This document shows positions 52,619-61,225 of a stretch of DNA of 64,000 nucleotides, in pieces; positions within the stretch are counted from its first letter, which is position 1; the number at the start of each line of letters is the position of its first letter. The position numbers were made by a program, and so were the translations under genes. Source of the DNA: JAPPLB01 sp965208945 (lineage in GTDB: Bacteria; Acidobacteriota; Terriglobia; Bryobacterales; UBA6623). Below the pieces are notes generated by a model, which saw nothing but the letters and a program-made list of their open reading frames with translations, did not search any database and had not been told where the DNA came from. The stretch is from positions 682,001 to 746,000 of the forward strand of contig OZ242366.1 in the NCBI GenBank assembly GCA_965208945.1. Reading direction: 5' to 3'.

Positions 52619-55567
52619 ATGCGGCGAGGGGGGAAACTCGGGACACCGGGGACAGTGGTCCTGCTGGCCGGGCTTGTCTTGGGGCCATCGGCCGGGTTGC
52701 TTGCCGGGAGCGAGCCGGGAGAGTTCTTCGAAACGAAGATCCGACCGCTGTTCGCCGCCCAATGCCAATCGTGTCATGACGCCAAGCAGAAGCTGGGCGG
52801 CCTGGATCTGACGCGGCGCGAAGGCTTGGATCGCGAGGGCAGCGGCGGGCCGGTGATCGTTCCCGGTGATGCCGGAGCGAGTGCGTTGATTCGAGCGGTT
52901 CGCTATGAGTCGAAGATCAAGATGCCCCCAACGGGCAAGCTGTCCGCCACAGAGATCGTGGACTTGACCGAGTGGGTCCGAATGGGAGCGCCCTGGCCCG
53001 GGCTGAGGACCGCACGGCGAACGGACACGGAGGGCGGCGCATTCACGGAAGAAGAAAAGTCGTGGTGGTCCTTCCAGCCGGTGCTGCGACAGGAGCCTCC
53101 TGCGGTTCGGAACGCTGATTGGGTGAGCACGCCGATCGACAAATTCATCCTGGCGCGGCTGGAAAACGAGAGTTTCGAGCCTGCCCCGGCGACCGACAAG
53201 CTGACGCTGCTGCGGCGCGTGACCTATGACCTGACCGGGCTTCCGCCAACCGAGCGCGAAATCAAGGACTATCTGGCGGACGATTCAGCCGATGCCTACG
53301 AGACGGTCGTGGAGCGGTTGCTCGATTCCTCGCGATACGGCGAGCGCTGGGGCCGCCATTGGCTCGATGTCGCGCGCTACGCCGATTCGACCGGTGTTGA
53401 CGAAGACCACAAGTATCCCTTCGCCTGGAAATACCGCGACTACGTTGTGGACGCCTTCAACGACGACATCCCATTCGATCGCTTCCTGCAAGAGCAAATC
53501 GCCGGCGATCTGTTCCCGGCCGAGAAACCGGGCAAGGTGAATGCGCGCGGCATCATCGCTACGGGCTTCCTGGCGCTGGGACCGAAGCTGATTGCGGAGC
53601 AGGACAAGAAGAAAATGCTCTACGACATGATCGACGAGCAGATCGAGGTCGTCGGCAAGGCCGTATTGGGGCTGACGCTGCAATGCGCGCGTTGCCACGA
53701 TCACAAGTTCGACCCGATCCGGCAGCGTGACTACTACTCGATGGCGTCGATTTTCCGAAGCACCAGGCAGGTGGAAGACTGGAGGGCGCATGTCTCGGAG
53801 CTATACTTCATGCCTCTGGTTCCGGAAGCCGAGTCGGAGCAGTATTTCTCTCATCAGGAAAAGATCAAGCTGAGGGATCAGCAGATCAAGAACATCGTCG
53901 AAGAACAGTCGGCGGCATACGTGATGAGAGTGCTGCCGGGAGTACCGGAATATCTGATAGCAGCTCGGGAAGTCAAGGAGGCGCCCCCAGCGCCGGCTCC
54001 CGCCACAGCGGCTTCGGCGGAAACGGCTGCGGGAACTGATCGAGATGAGGCTCTGATGCGAGCCGCGTCCCAACATGCGTTGAATGCGGTTCAGCTCGGC
54101 AAGTGGATCGAGTACCTGAAGCCGACCGACGAGGTTCGGCCGCATCTGAATCGGTTGCTCGAAGCCGGCGCAACAGAGTTACCGGCAGTCGCGGAGCGCT
54201 ATCGAGCGGAGTTCGAAAAGACCGCTTCAAAGCGCTATGCCGATTTGGCGGCATGGCGCGTCGAGTATGAAGAGGCTCTTGCCAACGGCGAGGAGCCTCC
54301 CGAGAGACCCAGGTTCTTCGGAGGCGAGAACCGCTTCTTTACAGAAACGACGACCAGCAAGGGCCCCCTGGGCGTCAGCCGCGAACAGAGAAAGATGATC
54401 TTCTCCGGGGATGCTTTCGAACGGCTCACGCAGCTCGAAGCCGATCTTCGGGAACTGAAGAGAACTCTTCCGCCGAAGCCCCCCATGGCCAACGCCGTCG
54501 CCGAGGAAGATCCATATCAGCAGCACATTTTCGTCGGCGGCAATGTGCACGTGCCGGGCGAAGCCGTGCCCAAGGCCTTTCCGTCCGTGCTGACCCATGG
54601 AAAGCAAGCTGAGATCACGGGAATCAGCGGGCGTATGGAATTGGCCCGCTGGCTGTCGAGCCCCGACAATCCTCTCACGGCGCGCGTCATCGCCAACCGC
54701 ATCTGGCAATGGCACTTCGGCGAAGGCCTCGTGCGAACACCCAACAACTTCGGCAGGTTGGGCGCCTCGCCCACCCACCCCGAGCTGCTCGACTACCTCG
54801 CGTCAGAGTTCGTCGATCGCGGATGGTCGTTCAAGGCGATGCATCGCTTGATCGTCTTCTCGAACGCCTATCGCATGAGCACCGATACGACAGCACGAGC
54901 CCGCGAGACGGATCCCGACAATCGGCTCTGGTCGCACTTCAACCGTCGCCGGATGGATGTGGAAGAAATCCGCGACTCGCTATTGGCGATCGAAGGCACG
55001 ATCGACTTCGGGATGGGCGGCACCCTGCAATCAGGCGAAGGCCAGGGGATGACGACCACCAATCAACTTCCGCACTTCGACGCCTCGAAGAGCTACCGGC
55101 GGACGCTCTATCTACCATTGCGGCGGGCGAACATCCCGAAGCTCCTGACGTTGTTTGATTTTGCCGACGCCGCAACGAGCACCGGTTCACGTTCGAGTAC
55201 GAACGTCGCGCCGCAGGCCTTGTTCATGATGAACAGCGAGTATGTTTCCCGTGTTGCCGAGGGCTTTGCGCGGCGACTGCTCGCCGAACGACGGACGCCG
55301 GACGAGCAGCGCGTACGTCAAGCCTGGCTTATGGCGCTGGCCAAGGAACCGACAGCAGCCGAAATCGAGGAAGCGCTCGACTACATCAGAGTCTTTCGAA
55401 TACAGTCTTTCGACAAAGACCTGACAGAAGTGAAGAATGAGCGCATGGAAGGCCCGCATCGCTCACCGGACTACCCCGCCTACCACTACAGCGAATCGAC
55501 GCTCGCCGCCTGGCAGAGCTACTGCCGGGTGCTGCTGGCTTCGAACGATTTCATCTACATCCAATGA
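52619..55567 (+). CDS. PSCyt1/DUF1549/DUF1553 (planctomycete-cytochrome-type) protein
   Basis: The 982-residue protein from ATG 52619 has a signal peptide (TVVLLAGLVLGPSAGLLAG) and a c-type heme motif CQSCH (C49, C52, H53), followed by MPPTGKLSATEI and WVRMGAPWP. DUF1549 carries a second CxxCH (CARCHDHKFDP, about residues 356-360). A helical, charged linker leads to DUF1553 (NRIWQWHFGEGLVRTPNNFG; SSTNVAPQALFMMN). It overlaps the following DUF1501 gene by four bases, the classic pairing of these families. The role is unknown; an exported redox complex is likely. Confidence 0.92.
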   Translation: MRRGGKLGTPGTVVLLAGLVLGPSAGLLAGSEPGEFFETKIRPLFAAQCQSCHDAKQKLGGLDLTRREGLDREGSGGPVIVPGDAGASALIRAVRYESKIKMPPTGKLSATEIVDLTEWVRMGAPWPGLRTARRTDTEGGAFTEEEKSWWSFQPVLRQEPPAVRNADWVSTPIDKFILARLENESFEPAPATDKLTLLRRVTYDLTGLPPTEREIKDYLADDSADAYETVVERLLDSSRYGERWGRHWLDVARYADSTGVDEDHKYPFAWKYRDYVVDAFNDDIPFDRFLQEQIAGDLFPAEKPGKVNARGIIATGFLALGPKLIAEQDKKKMLYDMIDEQIEVVGKAVLGLTLQCARCHDHKFDPIRQRDYYSMASIFRSTRQVEDWRAHVSELYFMPLVPEAESEQYFSHQEKIKLRDQQIKNIVEEQSAAYVMRVLPGVPEYLIAAREVKEAPPAPAPATAASAETAAGTDRDEALMRAASQHALNAVQLGKWIEYLKPTDEVRPHLNRLLEAGATELPAVAERYRAEFEKTASKRYADLAAWRVEYEEALANGEEPPERPRFFGGENRFFTETTTSKGPLGVSREQRKMIFSGDAFERLTQLEADLRELKRTLPPKPPMANAVAEEDPYQQHIFVGGNVHVPGEAVPKAFPSVLTHGKQAEITGISGRMELARWLSSPDNPLTARVIANRIWQWHFGEGLVRTPNNFGRLGASPTHPELLDYLASEFVDRGWSFKAMHRLIVFSNAYRMSTDTTARARETDPDNRLWSHFNRRRMDVEEIRDSLLAIEGTIDFGMGGTLQSGEGQGMTTTNQLPHFDASKSYRRTLYLPLRRANIPKLLTLFDFADAATSTGSRSSTNVAPQALFMMNSEYVSRVAEGFARRLLAERRTPDEQRVRQAWLMALAKEPTAAEIEEALDYIRVFRIQSFDKDLTEVKNERMEGPHRSPDYPAYHYSESTLAAWQSYCRVLLASNDFIYIQ

Positions 55568-56988
55568 GTGCGTTCAAGAAATCACCGCTATCGCGCCGGA
55601 CGCTTCTGCGCTGGTCCGCCTGCGGATTCGGGTTGCTCGGTTTGCGCGGGCTGCTGGCTGCTGAAGAATCGCGCAACCCTCTTGCCCCGAAGCAGCCTCA
55701 TCTTCAGGCGCGGGCCAAGCGGGCGATCTTCATTTTCATGCACGGCGGACCGTCGCACCTCGACATCTATGACCCCAAGCCCCGGCTCGAACGCGATCAC
55801 GGCAAGCCGCTGCCGTTCGAGCGTCCCCTCACGTTTGCCGAAGAACAGGTGGGCGGGTTGCTGAAATCGCCTTTTCAATTCAAACGACACGGCGAGAGCG
55901 GCATTCCGCTCAGCGAACTGTTCCCGAAACTGGCGCGGCACGTTGACGACATGTGCATCATCCGCTCGATGGTCGGCGACAGCGTAGCGCACGGTGGGGC
56001 GTTGATGCAGCTCCATACCGGGACGAACACGTTCACGCGGCCGAGTTGGGGTTCGTGGGTGGTGTACGGGCTCGGTACGGAGAATCAGAACCTGCCGGGA
56101 TTCATCACGCTCAAGCCGACTCTGTTCCACGGTGGGTCCAAGAACTATTCCGCCGGATTTCTACCCGCCGCCTACGAAGGAACGGCCATCGGCTATGCCG
56201 CCCTCGGACCGGACGACCTGAAGGAACCCATCCAGTATCTGGAGCGCAAAGGCCTGTCGCCGGAACTGCAGCGATTCGAGCTCGACATGCTGCAGAAAAT
56301 GAATCGCCGCAGTGCGGAACTGGCAAACTTCGACCCGCAGCTCGAAGGGCGCATTCAGGCTTTCGAGTTGGCGGCGCGCATGCAAACGGAAGCCCCAGAG
56401 GCCTTCGACATTGCCAAAGAGTCGGAAGTCACCCGCAAACTCTACGGACTCGACCGGGAAGAAACGCGTGATTTAGGCTGGCAGTGCCTGGTGGCTCGGA
56501 GGCTGTCGGAGCGCGGCGTGCGCTTCGTGCAGGTGTCGCATACCTACCGCGCGGGAAATCCGGTTGGCTGGGATGCTCATTCGAGGCTGGTTCCGAACCA
56601 CGTGGGGCGGGCGAAGCAGGTCGATCAGCCGATATCGGCCTTGCTCACGGACATGAAGGCGCGCGGTCTTCTCGACGACACGCTGATCATCTGCAGCGGT
56701 GAGTTCGGCCGCACTCCGATAGCGCAATCCGGGGACGGCCGCGACCACAACCCCTACGGCTACACCTCATGGATGGCCGGCGCTGGCGTCAAGCACGGCT
56801 TCATCTACGGCGCCACGGATGAGTTTGGCTACCACGCAGTCGAAGACCGCATGCACATCCATGACCTGCACGCAACCGTGCTCCACATCCTCGGCCTCGA
56901 CCACAAAAAACTCACCTACTTCCACGGAGGCCGCGACTTTCGCCTGACCGACGTGGCCGGCAACGTGGCCGAGAAGCTGCTGGCCTGA
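55564..56988 (+). CDS. DUF1501 family (sulfatase-fold-like) Tat-exported protein
   Basis: This 474-residue protein starts with a twin-arginine signal (LSRRTLLRWSACGFGLLGLR). The DUF1501 hallmarks are FIFMHGGPSHLDIYDPKP, ELFPKLARHVDDMCIIRSM and LIICSGEFGRTPIAQSGDGR, then DHNPYGYTSWMAGAGVKHGF and IHDLHATVLHILGLDHKKLT. The fold resembles alkaline phosphatase/sulfatase, with acidic and histidine metal-site residues kept, but no activity has been established. It is co-translated with the DUF1549/DUF1553 gene. Confidence 0.92.
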   Translation: MSAFKKSPLSRRTLLRWSACGFGLLGLRGLLAAEESRNPLAPKQPHLQARAKRAIFIFMHGGPSHLDIYDPKPRLERDHGKPLPFERPLTFAEEQVGGLLKSPFQFKRHGESGIPLSELFPKLARHVDDMCIIRSMVGDSVAHGGALMQLHTGTNTFTRPSWGSWVVYGLGTENQNLPGFITLKPTLFHGGSKNYSAGFLPAAYEGTAIGYAALGPDDLKEPIQYLERKGLSPELQRFELDMLQKMNRRSAELANFDPQLEGRIQAFELAARMQTEAPEAFDIAKESEVTRKLYGLDREETRDLGWQCLVARRLSERGVRFVQVSHTYRAGNPVGWDAHSRLVPNHVGRAKQVDQPISALLTDMKARGLLDDTLIICSGEFGRTPIAQSGDGRDHNPYGYTSWMAGAGVKHGFIYGATDEFGYHAVEDRMHIHDLHATVLHILGLDHKKLTYFHGGRDFRLTDVAGNVAEKLLA

Positions 56989-57021
56989 CGCAGTTCGGGG
57001 TGCCAGCAAAGGAAGCTAATG

Positions 57022-58101
57022 TTATGTCCCAGCTAATTCTTTACAGCGTTGCACCTTGTCAAGGATAACATCAGCGGTGGCCTTCCAGACGAAAGGCTGA
57101 GGCTGGTTGTTCCAATGGGCGAGCCAAGCATAGATGGTGCGCTCCAGCTCTTCAACACTGCGGAACGTACCGCGCCGAATCATGCGTTGAGTGATCAGGG
57201 CAAAGAAACGTTCGACCTGATTGAGCCAGGAACTGCTGGTGGGCGTAAAGTGGAAATGGAACCGTCGGCGCTTGCGAGGTTTGAGCCAGCGTTGGACTTC
57301 AGCGCCCTTGTGCGTGGAGTAGTTGTCCATCACCAGATGCACCTCCAAGTCCGCAGCGACCTCCTTCTCGATTTGATCGAGGAACTTCACGAACTCCTTT
57401 CCGCGGTGGCGCGGCAAACAACGGCCGATGACTTTGCCGTTGACGATATTGAAAGCCGCGAACAGCGTCGTGGTGCCATGACGTTTGTAATCATGGGTCT
57501 GGCGTTCGGGCAATCCGGGACGCAACGGCAGCAGGGGAGCGGTGCGGTCAAGGGCCTGAATCTGGCTCTTCTCGTCCACGCAAAGCACCAGAGCCCGGTC
57601 CGGCGGGTCCAGATACAGACCGACAATATCCCGCACCTTGGCCTCAAACTGGGGATCGTTGGAGATCTTGAACTTCTCGACTCGATGCGGCTGGATCTCG
57701 AAACGCTGCCAGACTCGATGCACCATCATGCGCGATACGTGCAGGTGTTTGGCCAGGGTCCGAACGCTCCATTGCGTTGCGTCGGCGGGTCGCGTCTTCA
57801 GCGTCGCATCCAGAATCGCACGCTCCCTCTCGGGCGTCAGCACCCGCCTCGACCGCTGGCGGGTCGGCTTCGCTGTCAGGGCGCCCACGCCGCCGTGTTG
57901 GAACGCCGTCCGGGCTCGGATCACGGTCGGCCGCGACAGACCCAACTCGCGGGCAATCGAGGCATTGGCCACTCCCCGCTGAGCTAGCAGGATGACGCGG
58001 CATTTCTGCGCCACCCGCTGCGGGGTATTGCCAGAACGCACCAGCGTTTCCAGCTGTCGTAAAGTCGCTTCGTCGATGTCCATAGCGACGGCGGTAACCA
58101 T
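57022..58101 (-). CDS. IS630-family transposase
   Basis: This is a 359-residue protein, with an alternative ATG at 58083. The N-terminal helix-turn-helix (GVANASIARELGLSRPTVIR) and a second one (TLAKHLHVSRMMVHRVW) precede a DDE domain: D176 in LCVDEKSQIQALDRT, D259 in HLVMDNYSTHK and E297 in SSSWLNQVERFFALIT. The DDE triad and spacing are those of IS630/Tc1-mariner elements. The frame is intact, so the element may still be active. The stop codon lies at the element's left edge. Confidence 0.95.
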   Translation of the reverse strand: MVTAVAMDIDEATLRQLETLVRSGNTPQRVAQKCRVILLAQRGVANASIARELGLSRPTVIRARTAFQHGGVGALTAKPTRQRSRRVLTPERERAILDATLKTRPADATQWSVRTLAKHLHVSRMMVHRVWQRFEIQPHRVEKFKISNDPQFEAKVRDIVGLYLDPPDRALVLCVDEKSQIQALDRTAPLLPLRPGLPERQTHDYKRHGTTTLFAAFNIVNGKVIGRCLPRHRGKEFVKFLDQIEKEVAADLEVHLVMDNYSTHKGAEVQRWLKPRKRRRFHFHFTPTSSSWLNQVERFFALITQRMIRRGTFRSVEELERTIYAWLAHWNNQPQPFVWKATADVILDKVQRCKELAGT

Positions 58102-58158
58102 GCCACCATGAGATCATGAGAGCGTGAAGTTGTCAACTGTTATATGGGACGGGACACT
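57023..58158 (-). mobile_element. IS630-family insertion sequence
   Basis: Element of about 1.13 kb. Inward-facing edges read TTATGTCCC (57022-57030) and, at the other side, TTAGTGTCCC (inverted, 58151-58160), sharing TGTCCC. The flanking TA dinucleotides fit the family's TA target, but the exact borders are uncertain by a base or two. The right edge directly abuts the TAAC of family A copy 11. Confidence 0.75.
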
Positions 58159-58340
58159 AACCTGCATTTCTCACCACCCGACGGTCGAAGCACGCGATAT
58201 GACCGCCAGGACTTCGTTGCGCTTGCTTGCCGTGCTCAACGTACTGTTCAAGTACGCCTGCGCGCGCCAAGCGGCTTGCGCCTAGTCCTGACGGCCCTCT
58301 CACCCACTTCGCCTCGCCGCGTGGTGAGAAATGCAGGTTA
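58158..58340. repeat. Family A palindromic repeat, copy 11 (reverse orientation)
   Basis: Complete 183 bp copy with ends TAACCTGCATTTCTCACCAC and the inverse, both changed from TAGCC to TAACC. Its last three bases (TTA, 58338-58340) are the stop codon of the minus-strand enolase gene. Confidence 0.96.
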
Positions 58341-59495
58341 ACCCTCCACGGAGTACTTCTTCAGGGCGTCTTCATCCAGCTCGACACCCAACCCGGGTTT
58401 GTCGGAAACGATGGCGAAGCTGTCTTTGATCTCAATGGGGTCGACGATCAGATCATCGACGCGTTGATAGCTGAGGATGTCGCTCGGGTAGGTGCAATTG
58501 CGCGCTGCCGCGCATGCATGCAGGTACGAGGCGTCACGGATGCCCATATCGTGCGAGGAGCCGTGCCAAACCTCATACCCCATGGCCTTCGCGATATAGC
58601 AGTTGGCGACGAACCTCGGCATGCTGGCCGGAGACGTATTGAACATGTCGACGGCTCCCGCTGAATAGGCCTTGATCATCTCCAGCGGGTTGCTTTGGTG
58701 ATGGCAAACCTTGTAGCTGACCTGGTCCTTCAGCTTGCGATAACCCTCATGATCTTCCTTCGGGAAAGGATCCTCCAGGACCATCATGTTGCCGATAGTG
58801 TCCAACTCCTTTGCGAGAGGCAGACATTGCTCATACGTATAGAACCGCTGGTTGGGATCGACAATGGCTTTGATGCCGGGGGCCTCATCGGCAATGGCCT
58901 CAATGACCTCCACCACCGGATCGCTCAGCTTGCATTTGATTTTGATCGATGTGAATTTCCCTTCCTTGGCGCGTTGGGCAACACGGCGCATGTCCGCCGC
59001 GTTCTTTCGGCCGCACCAATAGCCGACCAGCACTTCCCGCTGCGCAAGACCGCCAAGCAGCCGATACACGGGCCAGCCGACTGCCTTGCCGACGATATCG
59101 TAGAGAGCGACCTCGAAGGCGTCGTAGGCGTGGCGGTCCGGCAGAGCAAGATCGGTGAGGTTGAAGTCAAAGACATTCTTACCGAGAATGGCGTCGGCCG
59201 TCTTGCGAATCTTCGCTCCGTCGGCGCCCCGGTTACTCTCACCGACACCGATAATTCCGGCATCCGTGTGGATCTTCACGATCCATTTCGGAACCATGGA
59301 AAACAGCGGCGTCTCGACATACTCGGGGCTATAGATGATGTCGTCCTGCATCGGCACAGCGACGCGGAACATGTCGACCTTGGTGATCTTCAAACGGTCG
59401 CTCTTACCGACGGCGCACGAGGGAAGCGCAGCAAGCCCGGCAGTGGCCCCGGCGGCCCCAATGAGATGACGGCGAGAGAAGTCTTTTTGATTCAT
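58338..59495 (-). CDS. Mandelate racemase/enolase-family protein (Tat-exported), catalytically odd
   Basis: The 385-residue protein from ATG 59495 (AAGGAG upstream) has a Tat signal (DFSRRHLIGAAGATAGLAAL). Enolase-superfamily features include VKIHTDAGIIGVGE, the KxK pair (TSIKIKCK), the first metal ligand in AIVDPNQRFY and the second in VLEDPFP. The usual third acidic ligand after the sixth strand is replaced (SYKVCHHQSNP), although CHHQ might bind metal differently. It ends PGLGVELDEDALKKY, typical of the family. It closes a minus-strand cluster with symporter, dehydrogenase and second enolase-type genes. Confidence 0.85.
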   Translation of the reverse strand: MNQKDFSRRHLIGAAGATAGLAALPSCAVGKSDRLKITKVDMFRVAVPMQDDIIYSPEYVETPLFSMVPKWIVKIHTDAGIIGVGESNRGADGAKIRKTADAILGKNVFDFNLTDLALPDRHAYDAFEVALYDIVGKAVGWPVYRLLGGLAQREVLVGYWCGRKNAADMRRVAQRAKEGKFTSIKIKCKLSDPVVEVIEAIADEAPGIKAIVDPNQRFYTYEQCLPLAKELDTIGNMMVLEDPFPKEDHEGYRKLKDQVSYKVCHHQSNPLEMIKAYSAGAVDMFNTSPASMPRFVANCYIAKAMGYEVWHGSSHDMGIRDASYLHACAAARNCTYPSDILSYQRVDDLIVDPIEIKDSFAIVSDKPGLGVELDEDALKKYSVEG

Positions 59496-59605
59496 GGGAA
59501 TGCGCTCCTTGGAGCTATGGTGAGTCGCATCCAGTCTAGCGATTCGGGAGGCGGATCGGCAGGAATTCGTACGCGATGAGGGCTGCCGCGGCTTCAGGCT
59601 CGCCA

Positions 59606-59617
59606 CATGCAGGCTAG
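59606..59617. repeat. Remnant of a family A right end
   Basis: ATGCAGGCTAG preceded by CTCGCCAC looks like a family A right end with the intervening bases lost. Its CTA is the stop codon (minus strand) of the 35-residue gene. Confidence 0.5.
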
Positions 59618-59721
59618 AGCCTGTTCCGCAAGCGTGGAAACTCGCGAACCATCATCACTCCGACGTAGAGGCCCGCCGCTATGCAGATCAAGCACGACAA
59701 CACGATCGCCACTGCCAACAT
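59614..59721 (-). CDS. Short single-pass membrane protein, possible symporter accessory subunit
   Basis: This is a 35-residue protein with one hydrophobic helix (AVAIVLSCLICIAAGLYVGV) and a basic tail (RLRNRL). Its ATG overlaps the symporter stop by one base (TGATG), implying tight translational coupling. Small single-helix accessory proteins are known beside several sodium:solute and NSS-type symporters; this one is placed the same way, but I do not match it to a named family. The stop TAG lies in a family A end remnant. Confidence 0.6.
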   Translation of the reverse strand: MLAVAIVLSCLICIAAGLYVGVMMVREFPRLRNRL

Positions 59722-61094
59722 CAGCCCAACCTCCGCCGGCGATACCGGTAGGCTACCGCCCAAAACGCCAACTGGTTTGCGACGAGGCCGGCAACGAGCG
59801 ACGGTACGCCGTATGGATTCCCCAGACTCCACTCCCAAATCGCGGCGGCGGCGGCCCCGGCAACGATACCGGCCATGCCGCACGCCTTGGGGACGCCCTT
59901 CCAGAGCAGCCCGATGACCAATGGCGCGACAACCGTCGGCGCCCACAACGTATATACGATCAACAGAGCCTGCACAAGACCCGGCACCAGCAGAGCGAAG
60001 ATCACCGCGATCACGCCGATCGCGACCACCGCGTAGCGGCTGTATGCGAGCAGGGTCTTGTCGCTCGCCTCCGGCCGGATCGTCTGATAGATGTCGATCG
60101 AGAACGCCACCGACGCGCTGTGCAGGCAACTATCCTGCGAGCTCATGATGATGCCGAAGATGGCGGCGAGCACCAGCCCTAGCATCCCCACGGGCAAGTA
60201 CATTTCCATGGTCTTGAGAAAAACGGTATCGCCCGTCATACCGGGAAACGACGCCCCGCCGATGATTCCGATCGTCACGACCACGAACATCCATGGGAAA
60301 CCGAACAAGCCTGCCGCCATGAAACCCCTGCCCGCCTGACCCGGGTCGCGCGCCGCCAACGCCCGTGCGCAATAGGGCGGCAGGAGGATCTCACCGAAGA
60401 AAAAAGCAATCACCAACCCCGCCAGCTCTGTCGGCGGATAGCCCCCGTGCCAAGTGAAGTGAAGCTCCGATACCTTGCCGGCCAGCGACCCGAAGTCGAA
60501 CAGGTAGCCCGAGAAATATACGACCGTCGGAACCGCGACAGCCAGAGCGACGAACTGGATCGCGTCGGTGAGTATCACCGTCTTCACCCCGCCCCACGCC
60601 GCGTAGAAGATAACGGGCAGCGTCCCGACGATGATCACCGTCTCGGCAGGTATGCCGGTGAAGGTCGAAACGACCTCGCCGAAAGCCCGCGCGATCAGTC
60701 CTACGACAAACGAGTTGAACAGAAACGACAACACGCCGGTCACCCAACGAACGGGCGTGCCGTAGATCTCTCCCATCACATGTCCGACGCTATGGCACTG
60801 CGAATACTCCCTCATCCGCGGAGCCACCCACTTGCCCACAAGAACCGTCTGGAGCGGCATCATCAGCCCGATCAGATACCAGGCGTAGCCCTTCTCGGTG
60901 CCGCCGGCGGCGATCCCCAACGTATAGGCAGGCCCGATGTAGGTCGCGCTCAACGTCGCGAAGACCATCGCGCCCGGCAGGTCGCGGGACGCCACGGTGA
61001 AGTCTTCGAGCAGCCGCGTCCGGCGAGCCTTGACGGTGATCAGTATCAGCGTGCCGACGTAGAAAGCAACGACAGTCCAGTCAAGCCAATGCAT
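59721..61094 (-). CDS. Sodium:solute symporter (SSS family)
   Basis: This is a 457-residue membrane protein with about 12-13 helices. SSS features include SRDLPGAMVFATLSATYIGP near the N-terminus, FYAAWGGVKTVILTDAIQFV in the middle (family signature), and FGIIMSSQDSCLHSASVAFS, the helix thought to hold the sodium site. It probably takes up a sugar acid, organic acid or similar substrate for the neighbouring enzymes. It is followed by the overlapping 35-residue gene. Confidence 0.93.
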   Translation of the reverse strand: MHWLDWTVVAFYVGTLILITVKARRTRLLEDFTVASRDLPGAMVFATLSATYIGPAYTLGIAAGGTEKGYAWYLIGLMMPLQTVLVGKWVAPRMREYSQCHSVGHVMGEIYGTPVRWVTGVLSFLFNSFVVGLIARAFGEVVSTFTGIPAETVIIVGTLPVIFYAAWGGVKTVILTDAIQFVALAVAVPTVVYFSGYLFDFGSLAGKVSELHFTWHGGYPPTELAGLVIAFFFGEILLPPYCARALAARDPGQAGRGFMAAGLFGFPWMFVVVTIGIIGGASFPGMTGDTVFLKTMEMYLPVGMLGLVLAAIFGIIMSSQDSCLHSASVAFSIDIYQTIRPEASDKTLLAYSRYAVVAIGVIAVIFALLVPGLVQALLIVYTLWAPTVVAPLVIGLLWKGVPKACGMAGIVAGAAAAAIWEWSLGNPYGVPSLVAGLVANQLAFWAVAYRYRRRRLG

Positions 61095-61225
61095 CAGGGG
61101 AGGTCACAGTATGTGTGGCGTTGGAATCGAAGTCAAGAAAGCCTCATGAGTTCTGCCCTAGCAACCGGCGCAACCCTTTCGGAATCAACGACGGGAATCC
61201 TTCCCGTGTCGATGCATGCTTGCCG

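Noticed and set aside
3603..58340. Recurrent short ORFs inside family A, such as MPCSTYCSSTPARAKR... or LHFSPRGEAKCV...
   Set aside because: They are simply the repeat read in one frame, vary with orientation, lack ribosome sites and show no coding constraint. They are not genes.
3603..58340. Family A as integron attC sites
   Set aside because: attC sites also follow stop codons and are imperfect palindromes, but the GTTRRRY/RYYYAAC core sites are absent, both orientations occur, the neighbours are normal chromosomal genes and no integrase is present.
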